Assembly (NCBI GenBank): GCA_934589675.1
Contig: CAKTOF010000004.1
Coordinates: forward strand, 1 to 64,000
Length of the DNA: 64,000 bases
Reading direction: 5' to 3'
Source of the DNA: an uncultured Oscillospiraceae bacterium
GTDB taxonomy: Bacteria > Bacillota > Clostridia > Oscillospirales > Oscillospiraceae
Shown one piece after another: positions 9,862-16,483 of this stretch. How positions within the stretch are numbered: position 1 is the stretch's first letter; every line of letters begins with the position of its first letter. Below the pieces are notes generated by a model. The model was not told where the DNA came from. It did no database searches and saw only the letters and a list, made by a program, of their open reading frames with translations. The translations under genes and the position numbers were made by a program.

Positions 9862-10848
9862 ATGGACATGGCGGGGAAGCTTGCAGAGCTTCGCAAGCGC
9901 GCGGGCTGGTCGCAGGAGGAGCTTGCGGCGCGGCTGGATGTGACGCGGCAGTCGGTCTCAAAGTGGGAGAGCGGGCAGTCCGTGCCGGACGTGGAGCGCA
10001 TCGTGCGCATGAGCGAGCTGTTTGGCGTTACGACGGACTATTTGTTAAAGGATGCGGCCCCGGAGGGCGCGCCGGTGCCGGCGGCGGCACAGAATGCGCG
10101 GCGCGTGAGCCGCTCGGATGCGGAGGAAGCCATGGCGCGGCGGCGCAGGGCGGCTCCCATTTTGGCCATTGCGACGTTTTTGTGCATCATCTCGCCTGCG
10201 GCGCTCATTGTGCTGGTCGCGGTGAGCGAATGGACGGCGCTTGCGTCCCTCACGGACAATGCCGCGGCCGGGATGGGGCTGGGGCTTCTCATCGTGCTCG
10301 CTGCGGCGGGCGCGGCGATGTTCCTCGCGGCCGGAGCCGCCACGCGGCAGGACGAATACCTCGAAAAAGAGCCGTTCGCGCTCGATGCGGACGCGCGGGC
10401 GGCGGCCGAGGCGGCGCGCGGGGAATTCGCGCCGCGAAAGACGCATCTGGAGATCGCCGGGACGGTGCTTTGCATTCTGTCCGCGCTGCCGCTGTTTGCG
10501 GCGGTGGGCATGGGGCTCGGCGACCTCGGCATGACGGCGGCCGTGGCTGTGCTGCTCGTGATCGCGGGCGCGGGCGCGGCGGTACTCGTGTACAGCGGCT
10601 CGTGCGCAGGTGCGTACGAGCGGCTTCTGGAGGAGGGCGACTTCACCCGCGCGCGCAAGGCGAAAAGCGGAAAGAAGAATGCGTTTTCCGCGGCGTACTG
10701 GCTGATCGTGACGGCGGTATTTCTCTATTACACATTCGGCCCGCGCGGAAACGGGAAGCCGCAGTACAGCTGGATCGTCTGGGCCATCGGCGGCGTTTTG
10801 TTCGGTGCGGCCATGGCCGTCTGGCGGATGGCCGAGCGAAAAGAGTAA
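9862..10848 (+). CDS. XRE-family helix-turn-helix regulator with integral membrane domain
   Basis: Of 328 residues, 1-65 form an XRE helix-turn-helix (KLAELRKRAGWSQEELAARL then DVTRQSVSKWESGQSVPDVE). A linker and about five or six hydrophobic helices follow (for example PAALIVLVAV, GLGLLIVLAAAGAAMFLAAG, MTAAVAVLLVIAGAGAAVLV, YWLIVTAVFLYYTFG and WIVWAIGGVLFGAAMAVW). A DNA-binding domain tethered to the membrane suggests it senses an envelope or membrane state, but the signal is unknown. The ATG at 9862 has GGGAGGAG eight bases upstream; a second ATG lies two codons later. It converges on the flotillin gene. Confidence 0.85.
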   Translation: MDMAGKLAELRKRAGWSQEELAARLDVTRQSVSKWESGQSVPDVERIVRMSELFGVTTDYLLKDAAPEGAPVPAAAQNARRVSRSDAEEAMARRRRAAPILAIATFLCIISPAALIVLVAVSEWTALASLTDNAAAGMGLGLLIVLAAAGAAMFLAAGAATRQDEYLEKEPFALDADARAAAEAARGEFAPRKTHLEIAGTVLCILSALPLFAAVGMGLGDLGMTAAVAVLLVIAGAGAAVLVYSGSCAGAYERLLEEGDFTRARKAKSGKKNAFSAAYWLIVTAVFLYYTFGPRGNGKPQYSWIVWAIGGVLFGAAMAVWRMAERKE

Positions 10849-10854
10849 AGCTAA

Positions 10855-10893
10855 GCCCCGGAAGCGTTCGCTTCCGGGGCAAAAATTTTGCGG
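10855..10893. terminator. Terminator between the XRE-type gene and flotillin
   Basis: The GC-rich hairpin GCCCCGGAAGCG/GCTTCCGGGGC at 10855-10880 is followed rightward by AAAAATTTT and leftward by TTAGCTTT. It sits between convergent genes and could serve both. Confidence 0.65.
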
Positions 10894-12420
10894 TTATACG
10901 CCGACGGGCTCGGGCGCTTCGGGATCTTCGGATGCGGGCGCTTCCTCCGCGTCGTCCGGCTCGGCGGCCGGAGCCTCGGCCGGGACGGCGGCGGGCGCGC
11001 TCTGCGCGATCTTACCGCCGAGAATGCCGGCGAGCAGCGCCTTGAGGTCGAGCCCCATGCCCTGCGTCAGGCCTTCGGTGACCTGCGTCGTGCCGGTGAC
11101 GATGTCCTGCAGGAGCCTGGTGTTGTTGCCCTCACCATACATCGTGATCTTGTCGACCTTGGACAGCGGCTCAGCCACGTTTTTGGCGATGAGCGGCAGG
11201 GCGTTCATGATCATTTCGACGATGGCGGCCTGGCCGTACTTCTGCATGGCCTCGGCCTTGCGGTCGATGCCCTCGGCCTCGGCCGTGGCCTTGGCGCGGA
11301 TGGCCTCGGCTTCCGCCGCGCCGATGGCGCGGATGCCCTCGGCCTCCTGCTCTTTCTGGAAGCGGACGGCTTCGGCCTGGACCTTTTTGGCCTCGGCGTC
11401 CTGCTGCTGCTCGTAGCGCTGCGCCTCGGCCTCCTTCTGGCGCTTGAAGAGGTCGGCCTGCGCCTCCTGCTCCTGACGGTAGCGCTCGGCGTCGGCCTGC
11501 GCGCGGATCTCGGCGTCAAGCGTCTGCTTGGCGACCTCGACCTCCTGCCGCTTGAGCTCGGCATCGCGCTCGGCGCGGGCGATCTGGGCGTTGACGGTCG
11601 CGGTCTCGACGGTTTTCTGCTGCTCCTGCTGCTGGATGGTGTAGGCGGCGTCGGCCTCGGCCTTCTTCGTGTCGGAGATGGTCTTGAGCTCGGCCTTTTT
11701 GATCTCGAGCTCGTTGTTGCGCTGGGCGATCTCCGTCTCCGAGAGAACGCGCGCCTCGTTGGCGGCCTTGTCGGCCTCGGCCTGGGCGATGGCGACGTCG
11801 CGGTCGGCCTGCGCCTTGGCGATGGCGGCGTCCTTCTTGATGCGCGAGGTGTTGTCTGCGCCGAGGTCCTTGATCAGGCCGTTTTCGTCCGTCACGTTCT
11901 GGATGTTGCACGAGAGGATCTCGATGCCGAGCTTATCCATGTCGTGCGACGCCTTGCTCATGACCTGATCGGAGAACGAGTCGCGGTCGGTGTTGATCTC
12001 CTTGAGCGAGAGCGTGCCGATGATCTCGCGCATGTTGCCCTGAAGCGAATCCTGAAGGTCGAGCGTGATCTCATCGGGCAGCTTGTTGAGGAAGTTCTTC
12101 GCGGCGAGCTTGATGCCGTCCGTGCTCGGCGAGATGCGCACCTTCGCGACGGCGTCGACGTTTACGTTGATGAAGTCGTTCGTCGGGACGGACTGCTCTG
12201 TCTTGATGTCGACGGTCATCTGGCCGAGATAGAGCCGGTCGAGCCGCTCGAAGAACGGGATCTTGATGCCGGCGCGGCCGATGAGGATGCGCCCTTCCTT
12301 TTTCAGGCCGGAGATGATGTAGGCCTGATCGGGCGGAGCCTTGACATAGCCGGACAAAAGCAGAATGAGAATGATCACGGCGGGGATGATGTACACCAGA
12401 TACTTCGCAAATTCAGGCAT
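10894..12420 (-). CDS. Flotillin-like SPFH-domain protein
   Basis: The 508-residue protein starts with a membrane anchor (YLVYIIPAVIILILLLSGYV). An SPFH/band-7 domain follows (about 30-200), then a very long A/E/Q/R-rich coiled coil (about 200-390), and the flotillin signature region with QKYGQAAIVEMIMNALP and a GLDLKALLAGILGG tail. Flotillins (FloT/YuaG in Bacillus) scaffold membrane microdomains from the cytoplasmic face. The C-terminal 45 residues are A/P/E-rich and probably disordered. GGGAGG precedes the ATG, and a strong promoter lies at 12496-12524. It has no NfeD partner gene beside it here, which is often its neighbour. Confidence 0.93.
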   Translation of the reverse strand: MPEFAKYLVYIIPAVIILILLLSGYVKAPPDQAYIISGLKKEGRILIGRAGIKIPFFERLDRLYLGQMTVDIKTEQSVPTNDFINVNVDAVAKVRISPSTDGIKLAAKNFLNKLPDEITLDLQDSLQGNMREIIGTLSLKEINTDRDSFSDQVMSKASHDMDKLGIEILSCNIQNVTDENGLIKDLGADNTSRIKKDAAIAKAQADRDVAIAQAEADKAANEARVLSETEIAQRNNELEIKKAELKTISDTKKAEADAAYTIQQQEQQKTVETATVNAQIARAERDAELKRQEVEVAKQTLDAEIRAQADAERYRQEQEAQADLFKRQKEAEAQRYEQQQDAEAKKVQAEAVRFQKEQEAEGIRAIGAAEAEAIRAKATAEAEGIDRKAEAMQKYGQAAIVEMIMNALPLIAKNVAEPLSKVDKITMYGEGNNTRLLQDIVTGTTQVTEGLTQGMGLDLKALLAGILGGKIAQSAPAAVPAEAPAAEPDDAEEAPASEDPEAPEPVGV

Positions 12421-12495
12421 GGAAAAATCGCCTCCCTTTCAAAATCAAGCTTCCATGCGGCGGAACGGAACAGTCTGAACCGTCCGCCTGCTAAT

Positions 12496-12524
12496 AGTAT
12501 ACCGGAACGGCGCCGGTTTTGCAA
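12496..12524 (-). promoter_or_regulatory. Promoter of the flotillin gene
   Basis: On the minus strand TTGCAA (complement of 12519-12524), a 17-base spacer and TATACT (complement of 12496-12501). Confidence 0.75.
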
Positions 12525-12554
12525 GATGTGCGCCATGCGTCTTAACAAACTGTA

Positions 12555-12596
12555 AGATAAAAAGATTAAACCCCGGCGCTCATGGGAGCGCCGGGG
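12555..12596 (-). terminator. Terminator of the beta-helix gene
   Basis: An 11-bp stem (12571-12581 with 12586-12596) around loop ATGG is followed on the minus strand by TTTAATCTTTTTATC. Confidence 0.85.
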
Positions 12597-12628
12597 CTGA
12601 CGGCAGCGGCAGCGCGCCGCTGCGCGGG

Positions 12629-13999
12629 TCAGGAAACGACCAGCTTGCCGCCGGAGGCGAGCGTCGTGACGCCCGCGGTGAGCGCGCAGCCGTCGCCGGC
12701 TTTGGCCGTGATGACGACGCCGGTCGGCGCGTCGATGGCCGCGGTGTCGACGGCGCCGACAAACGTGACAGCCGAGTCGCGCGTGGCCTTCCACGAGCAC
12801 TTGCCGTGCATGGCGAGCGTCGGGTCGCCCGTGATGGCGCCCGTGAGCGCCGTGTTGACGAGCGAGAGGCACATCTTACGCTCCGTGTCCTCGTGGAGCA
12901 GGTCGCCCGTGAGCTGCAGATCCTCAAACGTGGCCTGCACGCCGTAGACAGCCGGGCCGCGCGAGCCGCGCTCGTAGTAGATCTGGTCGTCCGTGACCAT
13001 GGAGCGGAGAATGACGCCCGCGTCGCTTGTGAGCTTGCCGCCTTTGACGTAAATGTCGACGTTGGTCGTCTTGGCGAGGAAAACTTCCTTTTTTGCGCGG
13101 ATGTCGCAATCCTGAAGCTCGATGATGCCGACGTCGATGTACTCCGGCAGGCCGCCGTGGAGCAGGAAGCCGACGCCGCCGCACACGGCGGAGGAATCCT
13201 TGAGCGTCACGGACGAGTTGCCGTCCTGAATGGCGAGCATATTGCCGGACTTGAATTTGCAGCCGTTGAAGAAGTTGTGGCAGCCATTGTCGGCATATGT
13301 GCCGTAGCCGTTTCCGTCGACGGTGACGCGCGAGTCGTTGACCTCGAGGTACAGGCAGCCGCCGGAGGCGTCCGTCGAGAAAGCACCCCAGGCCGTAGCG
13401 TAGACGTCGCAGTTATAGAAGAACGAGCGCGAGCCGTCCATGGACAGGTGCGTGCGCGCGTTGCCGGACAGGCCGAGCGGGTAGGGCGGCTCCATCATGC
13501 CCGGGCCGATGACGGGCTTGTAGTCCGGCGGGAGCTCGCCGCCGTAGGCCGAGAGCTTGGAGTCATACACGCGCAGCGTGCTGCCGGACGTGGCGATCGT
13601 GGCGCAGCGACCGCCGCCGCGGGTCGTGATCTCACTGTCACGGATTGTGAGCGTGCCGGTGTTCGTCGCAAGCGCGCCCGCGCCGCGGCTTGTGAAGTCC
13701 GAGCAGCCGTAGCCGTCGAGCTGGATCTTCGCGTCTTCAAGCGTATATTCGTTCCAGCCGGACCAGACGACGACGCCGTTTAAGCGGTTGACGTCTGACT
13801 TGATGACGACATCCTTTGCGCCCGTGTCCGTGACGGTGCCCTTGACGATGCCGGGGTAGGATTTATCCGAGCGCCACTTGTCCTCTTCGATCCAGATGGC
13901 GCCCTCGGCGACCTCCGGGTTGGCAAACGACGGCTCGCAGTTAGCGCTGATGGGGTTGCGCCCTTTGATGGCGCCGTTTTTTTCGTTCATATTCGGCAT
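12629..13999 (-). CDS. Right-handed beta-helix (pectate-lyase-like) repeat protein
   Basis: The 456-residue protein is rich in short beta-strand turns of the type GTLTIRDSEIT, STLRVYDSKLS, GCLYLEVNDSRVT and SSVTLKDSS, typical of parallel beta-helix folds seen in pectate lyases and surface proteins. No signal peptide, lipobox or anchor is visible, so export is uncertain. Catalytic residues cannot be assigned. I chose the ATG at 13999 because AGGGAG is about 11 bases upstream on the minus strand; a TTG three codons earlier is too close to that site. It has its own promoter (14038-14066) and terminator (12555-12596), so it is monocistronic. Confidence 0.75.
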   Translation of the reverse strand: MPNMNEKNGAIKGRNPISANCEPSFANPEVAEGAIWIEEDKWRSDKSYPGIVKGTVTDTGAKDVVIKSDVNRLNGVVVWSGWNEYTLEDAKIQLDGYGCSDFTSRGAGALATNTGTLTIRDSEITTRGGGRCATIATSGSTLRVYDSKLSAYGGELPPDYKPVIGPGMMEPPYPLGLSGNARTHLSMDGSRSFFYNCDVYATAWGAFSTDASGGCLYLEVNDSRVTVDGNGYGTYADNGCHNFFNGCKFKSGNMLAIQDGNSSVTLKDSSAVCGGVGFLLHGGLPEYIDVGIIELQDCDIRAKKEVFLAKTTNVDIYVKGGKLTSDAGVILRSMVTDDQIYYERGSRGPAVYGVQATFEDLQLTGDLLHEDTERKMCLSLVNTALTGAITGDPTLAMHGKCSWKATRDSAVTFVGAVDTAAIDAPTGVVITAKAGDGCALTAGVTTLASGGKLVVS

Positions 14000-14037
14000 A
14001 ATGCACAAATCTCCCTTCCGAGTTTCGTTCTGCCCTC

Positions 14038-14066
14038 ATGATACCGTAACACTTTTGGAATGTCAA
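14038..14066 (-). promoter_or_regulatory. Promoter of the beta-helix gene
   Basis: On the minus strand TTGACA (complement of 14061-14066), a 17-base spacer and TATCAT (complement of 14038-14043). It lies in the short gap downstream of the phosphopantetheinyl transferase gene. Confidence 0.8.
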
Positions 14067-14086
14067 AGCGTAATTTCGCATGACTA

Positions 14087-14701
14087 TCATTCAAATATAA
14101 AATCATCCGGAACGCGCAGCAATTTCGGCTCGGCGATGACTGCGCCCGGCGCGCAGACCGTCAGGACGAAGCCGTCCGGCGCGTCCGGCTCGGCGATGGG
14201 GCAGCCGGAAACGAAAAGCTGCCCGCCGCGCTCTGTGACGGCATCATCCCGCGACAGACCGCGCCCGGCGCGCTTGCCGAAGCTCTCACGCGCGGAGAAA
14301 AGGCGGATCGCATCGCGCGCGCTGTGAATCAAAGCGCGCTCATCCTCCGGGAAAAACCGCGTCAAAAGCGCGTCCGATACCGGGCGAACGGCCTGAATGT
14401 CCGCCCCGACGGGCAAAAAGCCGGCTGCGCAGAGCGCGAAGCCGCCAGAGTGCGACAGCGAGAAGAAAAACTCCGGATGATCGGGCAGAAACGGCCGCCC
14501 GCCCGGCGCGCCCGCTTCGTGCACCGGCGCGTGATCGAGCAGCGCGAGCGACGCCGCGCGCAGCAGCAGCCCCGCCGCCGCGCGCTCGGCGGCGCGCGGC
14601 CCGGAAAGGCGCGCCCGGCGCTCCGACGTGATGAGCGGCGCGGCGATGGCGGGATCGAGCGCAGCGCTCGAGCAGAGATAAAGATGAATGTGAGCGTCCA
14701 C
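14087..14701 (-). CDS. Sfp-type 4'-phosphopantetheinyl transferase
   Basis: The 204-residue protein carries the family motifs FFFSLSHSGGFALCA, VGADIQ (metal-binding Asp) and ARESFGKRAGRGL, corresponding to the WxxKEAxxK helix. The enzyme moves the phosphopantetheine arm of CoA onto a carrier-protein serine. It starts with GTG at 14701, with GGAGG seven bases upstream on the minus strand. A promoter is proposed at 14725-14753. No polyketide, peptide synthetase or carrier-protein gene is in the window, so the target is unknown; it could serve a distant cluster or fatty-acid ACP. Confidence 0.88.
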   Translation of the reverse strand: MDAHIHLYLCSSAALDPAIAAPLITSERRARLSGPRAAERAAAGLLLRAASLALLDHAPVHEAGAPGGRPFLPDHPEFFFSLSHSGGFALCAAGFLPVGADIQAVRPVSDALLTRFFPEDERALIHSARDAIRLFSARESFGKRAGRGLSRDDAVTERGGQLFVSGCPIAEPDAPDGFVLTVCAPGAVIAEPKLLRVPDDFIFE

Positions 14702-14724
14702 GGCGCGCCTCCTTCCTTTTCTCT

Positions 14725-14753
14725 ACTTTACCAGCCGCGCTGCGCGCAGGCAA
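14725..14753 (-). promoter_or_regulatory. Probable promoter of the phosphopantetheinyl transferase gene
   Basis: On the minus strand TTGCCT (complement of 14748-14753), a 17-base spacer and TAAAGT (complement of 14725-14730). Confidence 0.5.
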
Positions 14754-14848
14754 GAAATTTGAAAAAATTTCGCTTTCCTGCGTCCTGCCGCTGTGCTATC
14801 GTGTATAGATAAGTGAACGGCCGTTCTGAGAATGCAGGAGGTGAGAGC

Positions 14849-15445
14849 ATGGACGACAGGCAGGCGCTGCGCGCGCTCCGACGGGGCGACGCGGCGGCGC
14901 TCGAAATGCTGATGGCGCGCTATACGCCCTATGTGACGGCGACGGCTGCGGCCGTGCTCGGCCCCGGCGCGAGCGCGCAGGACGTTGAGGAGACGGCGGC
15001 GGACGCGTTTATCGCGCTGTGGAAAAACGCCGGCCGCATCCGGCCGGATAAGCTGCGCCAGTGGCTTGCCGCCGTGACGCGCAACGGCGCGCGAAACCGG
15101 CTGCGGGCAAGACGACTGACGCTGCCGCTTGACGACGACGCCGTGCTGCTCGTGTGCGAGATGCCGGACTTCGAGGCCGAGCGCCGCGCGCTGGAGCATG
15201 CGGTGCAAAGCGCCGTGCTCGCGCTCGATCAGCCGGATCGGGACATTTTCCTCCGGCACTACTATTATTATGAGCCGGTCGCCGAGATCGCCGCGCAGCT
15301 CGGCATGAACGGCTCAACGGTCAAATCCCGCCTGCGGCGCGGCAGGGAAAAGCTCAGGCGGGCGCTGGAACAAGGAGGCTTTGCGGATGAAATACAGGGT
15401 GAGCGACCTGATGGCGCTGCTGCCGGAAACCTGTGCCGGGAATGA
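14849..15445 (+). CDS. ECF-type RNA polymerase sigma factor
   Basis: This 198-residue sigma-70-family protein has region 2 at about 10-75 (LMARYTPYVTATAAAVLG, then DVEETAADAFIALWKNAGRI). Region 4 is at about 110-170 (DIFLRHYYYYEPVAEIAAQL then GMNGSTVKSRLRRGREKLRR). The length and the absence of regions 1 and 3 mark an ECF type. AGGAGGTGAG lies just before the ATG at 14849; the frame is open further upstream without such a site. The next gene starts inside its last 59 bases, a tight translational coupling usual for a sigma/anti-sigma pair. I found no clear autoregulatory promoter. Confidence 0.9.
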   Translation: MDDRQALRALRRGDAAALEMLMARYTPYVTATAAAVLGPGASAQDVEETAADAFIALWKNAGRIRPDKLRQWLAAVTRNGARNRLRARRLTLPLDDDAVLLVCEMPDFEAERRALEHAVQSAVLALDQPDRDIFLRHYYYYEPVAEIAAQLGMNGSTVKSRLRRGREKLRRALEQGGFADEIQGERPDGAAAGNLCRE

Positions 15446-16271
15446 GGCGCAGCCGGGATCCGCGGCGTCCGCGGACAACATCAGGGAGGCTGTAATGAAG
15501 AAAATTGAACACGAGGCGAATAAGCGGCACGCGCGCCGCGCACGCTATCTCATGGCGGGCATCGCGGCTGCGCTCGCGCTGACGACGGGCGTCGTCGCGG
15601 CCGTGCGGCACCTGACGGTCAGACCCGTTGTGCCGGACGAGGGCGTATCCTACACCGGCCCGGCCGAGATGGCCGACGGCACGGTGGCCGAGCGCGAGTA
15701 CACCTATGACGACGCCGGGGCCGTCGTCTCGGCCGCGCCGGCGGGAGCGGCGTTCGACGTTGTGTTCCGCGCGGACTACCTGCCGGAGACGGACGGCGTC
15801 TACCACAACACCTTTGACACGACGCTGCACGAATATGAGACGGTCTATAAGACCGGGACGTATGACGAGCTGCTCGCGCAGTCCGGCGTGACGGCCGAGC
15901 AGGCGGAAGAGTACGACACGACGCTCTGGTACGACGGCGCGGACGGCAGCTTCTTCCGCATCGACCGCTTCACCGGCGCGCAGCTGAGCGGCACCGATCT
16001 CGTCGTCCTCGGCGGCGCGGTGACGGAGCGCGAGGGCGAGCTTTGCGGCTATGAGGCGACGTACCTCACCGTCGAGCGCGAGAGCGGGACGTACAGCGTC
16101 ATCCTGCTCTACGACGCGGCCGACAGCTGCCTCGTCGCCGTTCAGGGCACATATGGGTTTGACGAGCTTGAGAAGATCGCGGAAGGGCTGACGCTGCTTC
16201 GCACCGGCCTTCCGGCCGTCGATACGTTCGATGGGACATTCTCCGTTTTCGGCGTCGGTGCGCTGGGCTAA
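15387..16271 (+). CDS. Putative membrane anti-sigma factor partner
   Basis: The 294-residue protein has a short cytoplasmic N-terminus (1-55), one membrane helix (about 56-75, YLMAGIAAALALTTGVVAAV) and an acidic extracytoplasmic domain rich in D, T and Y. This one-helix topology and the 59-base overlap with the ECF sigma gene argue for an anti-sigma or sigma-regulator role. The N-terminal segment lacks a recognisable zinc-binding HxxxCxxC motif. I chose ATG 15387 because AAGGAGG precedes it by eight bases. The ectodomain is not one I recognise. Confidence 0.7.
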   Translation: MKYRVSDLMALLPETCAGNEAQPGSAASADNIREAVMKKIEHEANKRHARRARYLMAGIAAALALTTGVVAAVRHLTVRPVVPDEGVSYTGPAEMADGTVAEREYTYDDAGAVVSAAPAGAAFDVVFRADYLPETDGVYHNTFDTTLHEYETVYKTGTYDELLAQSGVTAEQAEEYDTTLWYDGADGSFFRIDRFTGAQLSGTDLVVLGGAVTEREGELCGYEATYLTVERESGTYSVILLYDAADSCLVAVQGTYGFDELEKIAEGLTLLRTGLPAVDTFDGTFSVFGVGALG

Positions 16272-16276
16272 ACAGC

Positions 16277-16305
16277 TTGACAAACGGCGCGCGGGGTGGT
16301 ATGAT
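16277..16305 (+). promoter_or_regulatory. Promoter of the riboswitch-ATPase transcript
   Basis: TTGACA at 16277-16282, a 17-base spacer and TATGAT at 16300-16305, giving a start near 16312, immediately before the aptamer. Confidence 0.9.
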
Positions 16306-16318
16306 TTTCCCAACATCC

Positions 16319-16417
16319 ATTGAGGGAGTAGTTCCCGCGCGGGAAGATGCGCGTTTCAGGTCAACAAGCATGGCAGGACCCTTACCTGTCTGGTCTGAAT
16401 GTAGAGAGCGAGACTCA
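16319..16417 (+). promoter_or_regulatory. yybP-ykoY (Mn2+) riboswitch aptamer
   Basis: The leader shows the hallmarks of this class. TGAGGGAGTAG opens it at 16321, a TTCCCGCGCGGGAA stem lies at 16332-16345, and a central CAACAAGC region follows. GAGCGAGACTCA closes it near 16407-16417. TGAG (16321-16324) and CTCA (16414-16417) can form the closing P1 helix. Members of this class bind Mn2+ and switch genes on. The 3' P1 strand is also the first arm of the following terminator, so metal binding should block termination. Confidence 0.88.
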
Positions 16418-16451
16418 CGGATGGGCTCAGGCCCATCTGTGAGTCTTTTTT
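16412..16451 (+). terminator. Riboswitch-controlled intrinsic terminator
   Basis: A 15-bp stem with one G-U pair (GACTCACGGATGGGC with GCCCATCTGTGAGTC) is followed by TTTTTT. Its 5' arm overlaps the aptamer P1 strand. Confidence 0.9.
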
Positions 16452-16483
16452 GTTCCCTCAAAAATCTTGAAAGGAAGATCGCA

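Noticed and set aside
16277..16483. N-terminal extension of the P-type ATPase into its leader
   Set aside because: The bases form the promoter, the riboswitch and its terminator; ATG 16484 follows AAAGGAAG.
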